This document shows positions 1-7,977 of a stretch of 36,864 nt of DNA, piece by piece (within the stretch, counting starts at the first letter, position 1; every line of letters starts with the position of its first letter). The stretch comes from an uncultured Agathobaculum sp. Its GTDB lineage: Bacteria > Bacillota > Clostridia > Oscillospirales > Butyricicoccaceae. The notes below the pieces were generated by a model. The model saw only the letters and a program-made list of their open reading frames with translations, was not told the DNA's origin and did not search any database. Made by a program: the position numbers and the translations under genes. The stretch is taken from the NCBI RefSeq assembly GCF_944384735.1, contig NZ_CALWUN010000022.1:1-36864 (forward strand), written 5' to 3'.

Positions 1-486
1 CAGCGCGAGGTGCGCACGCTGCTGGCACAGATTGTGCGCGCCTGTCAGGCGCGCGCGCCGGGGTACCAGCTGGCGGTCAAGGCGGCGCTGCTGGGCATCG
101 TGGCCGTGTGCGCGCAGGACGGTCTGCTGACCGGGCGGCGCATGCGTCCGGGCGCGGACTACAAGGCGCGCCAGCTCAAGGAGATCGTCGGCTATCTGGG
201 CGAGCACTTCACCGAGCCGCTGCCGCTGACCGCGGTCGCCGCGCGGTTCGGCCTGTCGCCGCAGTATTTCAGCAGCTTCTTCCGCGAGAATTTCGGCCGC
301 ACGTTCACCCAGCATGTCAACTCGCTGCGCATCGAGCAGGCCGCGCGCCTGCTGCGCGAGACCGACCTGCCGGTCATGGAGGTCGGCTTCCGCGTCGGGT
401 TTGACAATTTCAGCTATTTCATCAAGCGGTTCCGCGCGGTGTACGGCGTGTCGCCGTCCGGATACCGCAAAAACAGCCTCGCATAA
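1..486 (+). CDS. AraC-family transcriptional regulator, 3' part
   Basis: The reading frame is open from base 1, so the start lies outside the window; about 161 C-terminal residues are visible. The last 100 residues form the double helix-turn-helix DNA-binding domain of the AraC/XylS family: a first HTH around LTAVAARFGLSPQYFSSFFR and a second around VMEVGFRVGFDNFSYFIKRF, followed by the family's closing YGVSPSGYR. The N-terminal ligand-binding or sensing domain is not visible, so the inducer is unknown. A strong hairpin follows the stop. The next gene runs toward it on the other strand, so its target may lie to the left of the window. Confidence 0.9.
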   Translation, partial: QREVRTLLAQIVRACQARAPGYQLAVKAALLGIVAVCAQDGLLTGRRMRPGADYKARQLKEIVGYLGEHFTEPLPLTAVAARFGLSPQYFSSFFRENFGRTFTQHVNSLRIEQAARLLRETDLPVMEVGFRVGFDNFSYFIKRFRAVYGVSPSGYRKNSLA

Positions 487-492
487 ATGCCA

Positions 493-531
493 AGCGCCCC
501 CATCCCGGCAACCAACCGGGATGGGGGCGCT
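493..531. terminator. Hairpin between convergent genes
   Basis: A perfect 16-bp inverted repeat (493-508 pairs with 516-531, 7-nt loop) lies between the AraC-type gene and the convergent VOC gene. There is no clear T tract on either side, so this is a U-poor bidirectional terminator by position and shape. The hairpin at 22040-22078 has the same GCGCCCCC...GGGGGCGC build. Confidence 0.7.
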
Positions 532-575
532 GTGTCTGCCCAATCAGCTGCGGCGCTGCGGCGTCCTGCCCTTAC

Positions 576-980
576 TTACAGCATTTGCAGCAGTTCGATC
601 TGCTCGCCGGACGGGCCGGTGAAAAACCAGTTCTGCAGGCCGCCGAACGTGTCCGGCAGCACCTTCTTTTCCGGCATCATGAACGAAATAACGCCTGCTT
701 CCTTGATGGCCGCCGCGGCCGCATCCAAATCGTCGACATAGACCGCAAAGTGCGGGATGCTGCCCTCGCCCGCCGGGACAAGTGCGCCCGCGGGCGGCTC
801 GATCAGCTCGAGCAGAAAGCCGCCGAACGAGACGAGCGCCAGCTTTTTCTCCCCCTCCGGGGTGTCGACCGCGTCACGCTTGTAAACGCTGCCGCCGATT
901 TTCTCATAAAACGCGATGCTTTCCGCCATATCCACCGTATAGATCGCAATATGGGCCAAGCCTTTGTAGCATTCCTTCAT
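576..980 (-). CDS. VOC-fold (glyoxalase/epimerase-like) metalloprotein
   Basis: A 134-residue protein of the vicinal oxygen chelate superfamily, with two beta-alpha-beta-beta-beta repeats. The four expected metal ligands are visible: His10, Glu58, His77 and Glu129. This pattern is shared by glyoxalase I and methylmalonyl-CoA epimerase, and the opening GLAHIAIYTVDM resembles both, so the reaction cannot be fixed from sequence alone. The start is supported by an AGGAGG ribosome-binding site 10 nt upstream. It has its own promoter at 1055-1084 and is separated from the upstream symporter by a terminator, so it is probably a single-gene unit. mgsA at 6.6 kb makes methylglyoxal, so a glyoxalase-like role is possible but unproven. 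Confidence 0.8.
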   Translation of the reverse strand: MKECYKGLAHIAIYTVDMAESIAFYEKIGGSVYKRDAVDTPEGEKKLALVSFGGFLLELIEPPAGALVPAGEGSIPHFAVYVDDLDAAAAAIKEAGVISFMMPEKKVLPDTFGGLQNWFFTGPSGEQIELLQML

Positions 981-1054
981 CCGCGCATAACCTCCTGTCG
1001 TTTTTTACGCCGTACCGGCCGCCCTGCGCACGCCGGGCCGGTACCATTTTTATC

Positions 1055-1084
1055 ATTGTACCACATCGGGCGCGGCCATGCCAA
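1055..1084 (-). promoter_or_regulatory. Promoter of the VOC gene
   Basis: On the minus strand TTGGCA (1079-1084) and TACAAT (1055-1060) are 18 nt apart, with an extended -10 TG one base before the -10 box. Confidence 0.6.
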
Positions 1085-1098
1085 GCCCCGCCCGGACG

Positions 1099-1131
1099 GA
1101 AAAGGGGCGCGCGGCTGATGCCGCACGCCCC
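1099..1131 (-). terminator. Terminator of the symporter gene
   Basis: On the minus strand a 12-bp GC-rich stem (1120-1131 with 1104-1115, one G:U pair, 4-nt loop) is followed by TTTTCC. It lies 36 nt past the symporter stop. Confidence 0.75.
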
Positions 1132-1167
1132 TTCCCGGAGAAATAAGTATCATAGAGAGGGTCTGAT

Positions 1168-2892
1168 TTATTCCTGCACCGTTTGCACGACCGCCGCAGC
1201 AGTGGAACCGTTCTGCTGGTAGCGCTCGAAGGTGGAGGTTTCGCTCTTGCCAAAGCCGAGTGGCGAGAAGATGACGTACGCCGCAACCATGACCAGCAGC
1301 GTGACCGTCGCCCAGATCTTGCCGTTCTTCCACGGGGTCATGTCGACCGCCTTGGCGTCATGCAGCACGAAGTCCTCCGGACGCGGGTTCTTCTTGACGA
1401 TGACCCACATCAGCAGCATGTCGAACACAAACAGCACAGCCGTGAAATACAGGTAGTGGACATCCTTGAGGAACGGGATGACGTTGCGCAGGCCGAACTG
1501 CAGGGTGAAATACAGCACCACATGCACCGGGATGACGATCTTGGCCGCGATCGACGGCACCTTCTTCCAGAAGAAACCGCACAGCAGACAGACGAAGATC
1601 GGCGTGTTGAACGCAGCGAAAGCCGAGTTTACAAAGCTCGTGATGCCGCCCATGTACAGCATGAACGGGCTCATTACCGTGGAAATGACCGCAACGACCG
1701 TGCCGAAGTTCTGGCCAACCTTAACCATGTGCGAGTCGGACGCGGTCGGGTTGAAGATCGGGCGGTGGATATCGAGCGCATAGATGGTCGACGCGGAGTT
1801 GAGCACCGAGTTAAACGAGGACAGGATCGCGCCGAACATAACGGCCGCGAAGAAGCCCAGCGCCGGCTTGGGCATTACCTCGGCCACCAGCATCGGGTAA
1901 GCGGAGTCGCCGCTCTCCCAGTTGGTGCCCGGATACGCCAGCGCGCAGATGACACCCGGCACAACGATGATTAGCGGGGTCATGATCTTGAGGAAGCCCG
2001 CGAATACCGCGCCCTTCTGCGCTTCCTTCAGGTTCTTCGCACCAAAGGCACGCTGGATGATCGACTGGTTGGTCGCCCAGTAGTACATGTTGTTGACCAG
2101 CAGGCCGGTCAGCAGCAGCGGCCACGGCAGCCACGGCTCAGGGGAATTGGGCTCGTTGATGGCATTGAGGTAGGCCGGGTCGGTGTGCAGGAACTTGTCA
2201 AAGCCGTCGAGGAACGAGCCGTCGCCGCCCAGCTGGCCGGACAGGAACATAAAGCCGAACACCGGCACCAGCAGGCCGCCGACGATCAGGCCGAGACCGT
2301 TGATCGAGTCGGACAGCGCGATGGCCTTCAGGCCGCCGAAGATGGCGTAGATCGAGCCGACGATCGCAGTGGCGACACACACGATGGCGATGGCCGCGAA
2401 ATAGGAAATACCAAACAGCTTGTCGATGCCAAAGATGTTGACGAATACCTGTGCGCCCGCGTACAGGATGTTGGGCAGCATGATGACCACATAGCTGAGC
2501 AGCACGATGATTGAAACCAGACGGCGCGTGCCCGCGTCGTAGCGCTGCTCAAAGAACTGCGGGATGGTGGTCAGGCCGGTTTTCAGGTAGCGCGGCATCA
2601 GCACGAACGCCAGGATGACCAGCGCGATGGCCGAGGTAACCTCCCAGCCCATCGTACTCATGCCGACACGGACCGCCTGGCCGTTGTTGCCGACCAGCTG
2701 CTCTGCCGACAGGTTGGTCATCAGCAGAGAACCGGCGATGACCGGGCCTGTCAGGCCGCGGCCGGCCAGATAGTAGCCGTCCTGCGTGTCCAGATTGTCC
2801 CCCCTGGTTTTCCACCAGGAGATGATTGCGACGAGCGCCGTGAAAGCCACAAAGGAAATCGCGGTGAACGCCAAGGAATTGAAAAACTGCAT
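1168..2892 (-). CDS. Sodium:solute symporter, SSS family, YidK/SGLT-like
   Basis: A 574-residue integral membrane protein with about 13-14 hydrophobic segments. It matches the solute:sodium symporter family, and from memory lines up closely with E. coli YidK over its whole length (TNLSAEQLVGNNGQA, MGWEVTSA, DSINGLGLIVGGLLVPVFG, TNQSIIQRAFGAKN, FNSVLNSASTIY, AVDMTPWKN). The family imports sugars, inositol or other solutes with Na+; the substrate here is not readable. The start has a GGGGAG ribosome-binding site 6 nt upstream. It is transcribed alone from the promoter at 3084-3112, with an unusually long leader, and ends at the terminator at 1099-1131. Confidence 0.9.
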   Translation of the reverse strand: MQFFNSLAFTAISFVAFTALVAIISWWKTRGDNLDTQDGYYLAGRGLTGPVIAGSLLMTNLSAEQLVGNNGQAVRVGMSTMGWEVTSAIALVILAFVLMPRYLKTGLTTIPQFFEQRYDAGTRRLVSIIVLLSYVVIMLPNILYAGAQVFVNIFGIDKLFGISYFAAIAIVCVATAIVGSIYAIFGGLKAIALSDSINGLGLIVGGLLVPVFGFMFLSGQLGGDGSFLDGFDKFLHTDPAYLNAINEPNSPEPWLPWPLLLTGLLVNNMYYWATNQSIIQRAFGAKNLKEAQKGAVFAGFLKIMTPLIIVVPGVICALAYPGTNWESGDSAYPMLVAEVMPKPALGFFAAVMFGAILSSFNSVLNSASTIYALDIHRPIFNPTASDSHMVKVGQNFGTVVAVISTVMSPFMLYMGGITSFVNSAFAAFNTPIFVCLLCGFFWKKVPSIAAKIVIPVHVVLYFTLQFGLRNVIPFLKDVHYLYFTAVLFVFDMLLMWVIVKKNPRPEDFVLHDAKAVDMTPWKNGKIWATVTLLVMVAAYVIFSPLGFGKSETSTFERYQQNGSTAAAVVQTVQE

Positions 2893-3080
2893 ACTTCTCT
2901 CCCCTTCTTATCATGTTTGCTTTCCTTTTCCCGGAGGAAGCCCCCGCATCGCACGATCCCCAAATCGTACGGCGCGGTTTTCTTATGCGGGCGCGCGCAC
3001 GCAAACCACGAAAAAAACAGATCGCCAGCTTTCACCGTGATCCTTGTACCTGCGTCCGTTATCACTTCCTCTTTCTGTGA
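2893..3080 (-). promoter_or_regulatory. Long structured 5' leader of the symporter gene
   Basis: About 185 nt separate the predicted transcription start from the symporter ATG, and no credible gene lies there. On the minus-strand RNA an outer stem (2985-2991 with 2943-2949, 7 bp) encloses an inner 8-bp stem (2964-2971 with 2950-2957, 6-nt loop). The inner stem needs a U:G pair that exists only in the minus-strand transcript. A further imperfect stem lies nearer the ATG. I do not recognise a known riboswitch class. The rest of the 425-nt gap holds only the promoter and the aspS terminator. Confidence 0.5.
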
Positions 3081-3083
3081 TAC

Positions 3084-3112
3084 ATTGTAACACCACACAC
3101 CAATATAATCAA
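3084..3112 (-). promoter_or_regulatory. Promoter of the symporter gene
   Basis: On the minus strand TTGATT (3107-3112), a 17-nt spacer and TACAAT (3084-3089) form a good sigma-A promoter in an AT-rich stretch. Confidence 0.75.
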
Positions 3113-3266
3113 AACATTTTTAAGATATCACCAGTACTTTGTTTAATTGTACATAATTTTTGGGTATATTTTGTAAGATGCGCACGAAAACCTCAGCACT
3201 TTGCCAAACTTTCCTTCGTTTTGTTCCAAAACGCACAACCGCCGCCCCTGCCGGCCGGGCAGACAC

Positions 3267-3298
3267 AAAAAAGCCGCCGCGGGCTTGCCGCGGCGGCT
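3267..3298 (-). terminator. Rho-independent terminator after aspS
   Basis: On the minus strand an 11-bp GC stem (3288-3298 with 3272-3282) is followed by six T (3267-3272). It closes the minD-mgsA-hisS-aspS series. Confidence 0.9.
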
Positions 3299-3317
3299 GG
3301 AATAGGCGGGGGATAGG

Positions 3318-5129
3318 TTACGCTTCCGCGTCCTTCTCGACGCGGGTGACGGCGATGGAAAGGTCGTCGAGCTGCTTGCCGTCGACCACATCCGGGCAGG
3401 ACATCATCAAATCGGACGCATTCTGCACCTTGGGGAAGGCGATCACGTCGCGGATCGAGTCCAGACCGGCCAGCAGCATGCACAGGCGGTCGAGGCCGTA
3501 GGCAAGGCCGCCGTGCGGGGGCGCGCCGTACGAGAACGCGGTGATCAGGTGGCCGAACTGCTCCTTGGCGCGTTCCTCGGTAAAGCCGAGCGCCTCGAAC
3601 ATCTTGGTCTGCAGCTCCGGGTCGTGAATACGGATCGAACCGCCGCCCAGCTCACAGCCGTTGAGGATGATATCATACGCCTTGGCGCGCACCTTGGCCG
3701 GATCGGTGTCCAGCAGCGGGATATCCTCGTCCATCGGCGCGGTGAACGGGTGGTGCTTGGCGACCAGACGGTCCTCCTCCTCGCTGTACTCAAACTGCGG
3801 GAACTCGGTCACCCACAGCAGCTTGAAGTCGTCCTTCTTGGCAAGGCCGAGCCGCTGCGCCAGCTCACAACGCAGCGCGCCGAGCGAGACGAGCGCAGTC
3901 TCCTCGGACGCGTCCGCAACGACGAACAGCACGTCGTTCTCGTGCATGTCGGCGCGTTCCTTGATGGCCGCGATCTCGTCCTCGGTCAGGAACTTGGCAA
4001 AGGACGAGGTCATCGAGCCGTCGGAGGCGACCTTCATCCACGCCAGACCCTTGGCGCGGTAGGTCTTGACAAAATCGGCCAGCTTGTCGATCTCCTTGCG
4101 CGGGAACTTGTCCGCGTAGCCGTTGATGTTAATGAGACGCACGGTACCGCCTGCCTCGACCGCACCCTTGAACACGCCAAAGCCGCAGTTTGCCGCGATA
4201 TCCGAAATATCCTTGATCTCAAAGCCGAAGCGGGTGTCCGGCTTGTCCGAGCCGAAGCGGTCCATCGCCTCGCGCCACGTCAGGCGCGGCAGCGGCAGCT
4301 GGATATCAACGTCCAGCACCTCCTTGAACACGCGCTTGAGGAAGCCCTCGTTGACGGCGATGACGTCGTCCTGCTCGACAAAGCTCATCTCGAGGTCGAT
4401 CTGGGTGAACTCGGGCTGGCGGTCGGCGCGCAGGTCCTCATCGCGGAAGCAGCGGGTGATCTGGATATAACGGTCCATGCCCGCCAGCATGAGCAGCTGC
4501 TTATACTGCTGCGGCGACTGCGGCAGCGCGTAGAACTTGCCCGGATGCACACGGGACGGCACGAGGTAGTCGCGCGCGCCCTCAGGCGTCGACTTGGTCA
4601 GCATCGGGGTCTCGATCTCGAGGAAGCCCTGCTCGTCAAAGTAGTTGCGCGCGACCTGCGTCACGCGGTGGCGCAGCATCAGGTTCTTCTGCATCGACGG
4701 ACGGCGCAGGTCGAGGTAGCGATACTTCAGACGCACCTGATCGCCGGCCTCCTTGTCACCCGTGATCTCGAACGGCGTGGTCTCGGCCTTGGACAGGATG
4801 CGGAGATCCTCCGCGATGATCTCGACCTCGCCGGTCGCCATCTTCTTGTTGACCGCGGCCGCGTCGCGCGCGACCAGCTTGCCGCGCACGGCGACGACAA
4901 ACTCGGTGCGGCAGGTGAACGCGATATCGAACAGCTCCTTGTTGACGCTCTTGTCAAACGTACACTGTACGATGCCCGCGCGGTCGCGTACGAGCAGGAA
5001 CAGCACGCCGCCGTTGTCGCGCACGCGGTCGACCCAGCCGTTGACCGTGACTTCCCTGCCCGCGTCGGCAAGACGCAGGTCGCCGCACAGATGCGTGCGC
5101 TTCATGCCCGCGATGGATGTGTTATTCAT
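3318..5129 (-). CDS. aspS: Aspartyl-tRNA synthetase
   Basis: A 603-residue class II aminoacyl-tRNA synthetase that charges tRNA-Asp in the cytoplasm. The order is the bacterial one: N-terminal OB-fold anticodon-binding domain (about 15-110), catalytic core with motif 2 around TRCFRDEDLRADRQPEFTQID, a GAD insertion (about 290-420), and motif 3 near the C-terminus (GGLAYGLDRLCMLLAG). The length is normal for the bacterial form. The start at 5129 is supported by a GAGGG box 9-10 nt upstream. The alternative Met9 looks like the usual family N-terminus (MKRTH) but has no ribosome-binding site. It follows hisS by 34 nt, a common pairing. Whether the enzyme also charges tRNA-Asn (non-discriminating) cannot be told here. 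Confidence 0.97.
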   Translation of the reverse strand: MNNTSIAGMKRTHLCGDLRLADAGREVTVNGWVDRVRDNGGVLFLLVRDRAGIVQCTFDKSVNKELFDIAFTCRTEFVVAVRGKLVARDAAAVNKKMATGEVEIIAEDLRILSKAETTPFEITGDKEAGDQVRLKYRYLDLRRPSMQKNLMLRHRVTQVARNYFDEQGFLEIETPMLTKSTPEGARDYLVPSRVHPGKFYALPQSPQQYKQLLMLAGMDRYIQITRCFRDEDLRADRQPEFTQIDLEMSFVEQDDVIAVNEGFLKRVFKEVLDVDIQLPLPRLTWREAMDRFGSDKPDTRFGFEIKDISDIAANCGFGVFKGAVEAGGTVRLININGYADKFPRKEIDKLADFVKTYRAKGLAWMKVASDGSMTSSFAKFLTEDEIAAIKERADMHENDVLFVVADASEETALVSLGALRCELAQRLGLAKKDDFKLLWVTEFPQFEYSEEEDRLVAKHHPFTAPMDEDIPLLDTDPAKVRAKAYDIILNGCELGGGSIRIHDPELQTKMFEALGFTEERAKEQFGHLITAFSYGAPPHGGLAYGLDRLCMLLAGLDSIRDVIAFPKVQNASDLMMSCPDVVDGKQLDDLSIAVTRVEKDAEA

Positions 5130-5163
5130 GTGTATCAGCCCTCATTTATGAAAATTTGAGAAA

Positions 5164-6522
5164 TTACTTGTCGCAAATGACCTTACCCTGATTCTTGGCG
5201 GCAAGGCCGGCCCGGATACGGGCGATTGCGTCGCCCAGCGGCACCTTGACCTGCTCGCCCGAGTCCATGTCCTTGACCGCGATCACGTTTTCCTTGATTT
5301 CGTCCTCGCCGAGGAAAATCGCATACGGGATGCCCAGCTTGTCGGCATAGCCGATCTTGTGCTTGAACTTTTTCTGCTCGCTGTACAGCTGCGTGCGGAT
5401 TCCCGCGTCGCGCAGGCTGGTCGCCAGCGCGATGGCCGCGCCCATGTCGTCGGTCATCGGCAGGATGAGCACATCAGCCGGCGCGCAGTTCTGCTTGCCG
5501 TTCAGGTAGCCCTGCTCGCCGAGCACATAGAACAGGCGGGTCAGGCCGATCGAAATGCCCACGCCCGGCAGCTGCTTGTCGGTATAGTATTCCGCGAGGT
5601 TGTCATACCGGCCGCCCGAGCAGATCGAGCCGATCTCCGGGTGGTCGAGCATGGCGGTCTCGTACACCGTGCCGGTGTAGTAATCGAGGCCGCGCGCGAT
5701 CGTCAGGTCGATCTCGAAGTGGTCGTCCGGCACGCCAAAGGCGGTCATGTACTGCGCGACCGTTTTCAGCTCGTCCGCGCCCTGATCGAACACCCCGTTC
5801 TTGCCCTTATAGCCCTCAAGCGCCGCGAGGATGCCCGCGGTACCGCCCGGCGTGGCGATAAAGGCCAGCAGCTCGTCCGCGGTTTGGGCGGCGACGCCGA
5901 AGTCCTCGACCAGAATGGCCTTGACCTTGTCCGCGCCGATCTTTTCCAGCTTGTCGATCGTACGCATCACGTCGCCCGCCTTGTCGGTCAGGCCGAGGAT
6001 GGCGAAAAAGCCGTTTAACACCTTGCGGTTGTTGATGCGGATCTTGAAGCGCTCCAGACCGAGCGAGGTGAAGGTCTTGTAGATGATGCTCGGCACCTCG
6101 GCCTCGTTGATGATATCGAGCTTGCCGTCGCCGATGACGTCGATATCCGCCTGATAGAACTCGCGGAAGCGGCCGCGCTGCGCGCGCTCGCCGCGGTAGA
6201 CCTTGCCGATCTGGAAGCGGCGGAACGGGAACGTCAGCTCACCGTAGTGCTGCGCGACATACTTTGCCAGCGGCACGGTCAGGTCAAAGCGCAGCGACAG
6301 GTCGCTGTCACCCTTGGTGAAGCGGTAGATCTGCTTTTCGGTCTCGCCGCCGCCCTTGGCCAGCAGCACCTCGGAGGCCTCGATCAGCGGCGTGTCCAGC
6401 GGATAAAAGCCGTACAGCGCGTAGGTCTCGCGCAGCACCTGCATGATGCGCTCCATCTGCACCTGCGGGGCGGGCAGCAGCTCCATAAAGCCGGACAGGG
6501 TTCTGGGTTTCACTTTTTCCAT
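5164..6522 (-). CDS. hisS: Histidyl-tRNA synthetase
   Basis: A 452-residue class II synthetase for tRNA-His. Motif 2 region (FRRFQIGKVYRGERAQRGR), the histidine-A motif (RGLDYYTGTVYE) and motif 3 (SGGRYDNL, then GVGISIGLTRLF) are all present, followed by the anticodon-binding alpha/beta domain. The frame is open farther upstream into mgsA. I place the start at 6522 (MEKVKPRT...), 10 nt after a GAGGAG ribosome-binding site, because the Met three codons earlier is only 1 nt from that site. It lies between mgsA and aspS, in the same direction. A long nested hairpin occupies the 74-nt gap upstream. No T-box features (specifier loop, T-box sequence or terminator) are visible. Confidence 0.95.
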   Translation of the reverse strand: MEKVKPRTLSGFMELLPAPQVQMERIMQVLRETYALYGFYPLDTPLIEASEVLLAKGGGETEKQIYRFTKGDSDLSLRFDLTVPLAKYVAQHYGELTFPFRRFQIGKVYRGERAQRGRFREFYQADIDVIGDGKLDIINEAEVPSIIYKTFTSLGLERFKIRINNRKVLNGFFAILGLTDKAGDVMRTIDKLEKIGADKVKAILVEDFGVAAQTADELLAFIATPGGTAGILAALEGYKGKNGVFDQGADELKTVAQYMTAFGVPDDHFEIDLTIARGLDYYTGTVYETAMLDHPEIGSICSGGRYDNLAEYYTDKQLPGVGISIGLTRLFYVLGEQGYLNGKQNCAPADVLILPMTDDMGAAIALATSLRDAGIRTQLYSEQKKFKHKIGYADKLGIPYAIFLGEDEIKENVIAVKDMDSGEQVKVPLGDAIARIRAGLAAKNQGKVICDK

Positions 6523-6541
6523 GGTTTGCATTCTCCTCAAG

Positions 6542-6597
6542 ACAGACGATTGCACCGAATAGGCTTTGCCGCCCATCCGGTGCATACTTCTGTCTGT
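6542..6597 (-). promoter_or_regulatory. Three-tier nested hairpin upstream of hisS
   Basis: On the minus-strand RNA an outer 6-bp stem (6592-6597 with 6542-6547) encloses a 7-bp stem (6578-6584 with 6551-6557). That encloses a third, 6-bp stem (AUGGGC with GCCUAU, one G:U). It begins at the mgsA stop and ends just before the hisS ribosome-binding site. No T tract follows, so it is not a plain terminator. Confidence 0.55.
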
Positions 6598-7007
6598 TAT
6601 TTCTTGTTCTTGGGGTTGACGATGTTGCGCCAATCCAGATCGCCGCGGTCGAGGCCAAGGATGAGCATTTCGGCCGTTGCCGAATTGGTGGCGATCGGGA
6701 TATTATGCATATCACAAAGCCGGGCAATGGCATGTACGTCCGGCTCGTACTGGGCGTTGGACATCGGGTCGCGGAAAAACAGGACAAGGTCGATCTCGTT
6801 ATACGCCACGCGCGAGGCGATCTGCTCCTCGCCGCCCTGCATGCCCGCCAGACACTTGTCGATCTTCAGGCCGGTCGCCTCCTCGACGAACTTGCCGGTC
6901 GTGCCGGTGGCGCAGATATCGTGCTTTGCCAGGATACCGCAATATGCCATACAGAACTGAACCATCAGTTCTTTTTTTCGGTCATGCGCGATCAGCGCTA
7001 TGTTCAT
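6597..7007 (-). CDS. mgsA: Methylglyoxal synthase
   Basis: A 136-residue cytosolic enzyme that turns dihydroxyacetone phosphate into methylglyoxal and phosphate, a bypass of lower glycolysis. Visible family signatures are the N-terminal IALIAHDRKKELM, the phosphate-binding ATGTTGK, the GGEEQ segment after LAGMQ, the catalytic-Asp region LVLFFRDPM, and PDVHAIARLCDMHNIPIATN. The length is close to the usual 130-150. I chose Met at 7007 because it gives the standard N-terminus; an in-frame Met at 7028 has no better ribosome-binding site. It sits downstream of minD, as in many Clostridia. Confidence 0.95.
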   Translation of the reverse strand: MNIALIAHDRKKELMVQFCMAYCGILAKHDICATGTTGKFVEEATGLKIDKCLAGMQGGEEQIASRVAYNEIDLVLFFRDPMSNAQYEPDVHAIARLCDMHNIPIATNSATAEMLILGLDRGDLDWRNIVNPKNKK

Positions 7008-7133
7008 GCCCGGAACATCCCCTTTCATCTACCACGTTCTGCTGATTCTACTCTCGTTGCTGTAACTGGCAGCGCCCGCATCCGGGCGCGCCGCGGGAAG
7101 ATGCTGTGCTGTTGCCGGCCGCCGCGCGGTTTA

Positions 7134-7877
7134 TCAGATACGCACCAGCGGCACCCGCTCGCCGTCCAGACGGCGGGCAATGTTATGAAAGGCGCGGGAC
7201 GCGCCCGATTGCTTGACGGAAAGGATGCTTTTGCCGCTGTTGCCGCAGGAAATGAGGTCCTCGTCCTCCGGGATCAGGCCGAGCAGCGGCAGCCCGGCTT
7301 CGTCCATCGCATCGTCGATATTGCCCGACTTGCCGCGGCAGATCATCTGCGGGCGGACGCGGTTGAGCACCATGCGGATGCGCTGGATGCAGTATTCCTC
7401 CTCGAGCTTGCGCGCGCAGCGCTCCGCGCCGCGCACACAGGCGCGGTCGGTCGCCGTGACCACGACGGCCTGCGTGGCGATGTGCGCCAGAAAGGAAAGC
7501 TCGGCCGGCAAGCCGGCAGGTCCGTCGATGAGCACATAGTCGAACCCGGCTTCCTCCGCCTGTACGGCCAACTGCTCCATGCCGCGCTCGCTCAATGCGG
7601 GCAGCGCGACCGGCGCGGTCAGTAAGTACAGGTTTTGATCCTCCGGATGCCGTGCCATCGCGTCGGTGAGCGGCACGGCGCCGCCCGTGACATCGGCAAA
7701 GGAATAAACCACCCGGTCCGACATACCCAGCACGAGATCCAGGTTCCGAAGGCCGCAGTCGCCGTCGATCAGCAGCACGCGGTGGCCGTTTCTTGCCAGC
7801 GCCGTGCCCACGCCCGCCGTAAAGGAGGTTTTCCCTGTGCCGCCCTTACCGGACGCAACCAGAATCACCTTCAACAT
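7134..7877 (-). CDS. minD: MinD/ParA-family ATPase, MinD-like
   Basis: A 247-residue P-loop ATPase of the MinD/ParA/Mrp family. It starts with the deviant Walker A motif SGKGGTGKTSF. A switch region is visible at DGDCGLRNLDLVLG and Walker B around YVLIDGPAG. The position after PBP2 and before mgsA is the minCDE slot of Clostridia, which supports MinD, the membrane ATPase that helps place the division septum. Two things are odd. No minC or minE is next to it. The C-terminus, where MinD normally carries an amphipathic membrane-targeting helix rich in Phe, Leu and Lys, ends instead in RRLDGERVPLVRI. It is also somewhat short. The start has a GGAGG site 4 nt upstream; the frame is open further but enters the promoter. 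Confidence 0.8.
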   Translation of the reverse strand: MLKVILVASGKGGTGKTSFTAGVGTALARNGHRVLLIDGDCGLRNLDLVLGMSDRVVYSFADVTGGAVPLTDAMARHPEDQNLYLLTAPVALPALSERGMEQLAVQAEEAGFDYVLIDGPAGLPAELSFLAHIATQAVVVTATDRACVRGAERCARKLEEEYCIQRIRMVLNRVRPQMICRGKSGNIDDAMDEAGLPLLGLIPEDEDLISCGNSGKSILSVKQSGASRAFHNIARRLDGERVPLVRI

Positions 7878-7910
7878 ACCGCCTCCGAAATAGAAAAACT
7901 TATATATTGT

Positions 7911-7939
7911 ATTATAAACCAGCAAGCGCCAATTTACAA
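7911..7939 (-). promoter_or_regulatory. Promoter of minD-mgsA-hisS-aspS
   Basis: On the minus strand TTGTAA (7934-7939), a 17-nt spacer and TATAAT (7911-7916) lie in the 100-nt gap between the PBP2 gene and minD, so the distal part can be expressed independently of the cell-wall genes. Confidence 0.75.
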
Positions 7940-7977
7940 GCGTTTGTGCAAACTTTTTATTGGATTGCAACGAACCG

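Noticed and set aside
3513..5159. Long open frame on the plus strand opposite aspS
   Set aside because: It mirrors aspS in a G+C-rich region, has no recognisable domain and an Arg/Leu/Val-rich composition typical of antisense shadows.
6523..6600. T-box riboswitch before hisS
   Set aside because: The region is too short and lacks the conserved T-box sequence, specifier loop and terminator/antiterminator pair.
6523..6633. N-terminal extension of hisS into mgsA
   Set aside because: The added residues are not part of the HisRS family and overlap the mgsA stop; the ribosome-binding site fits the start at 6522.
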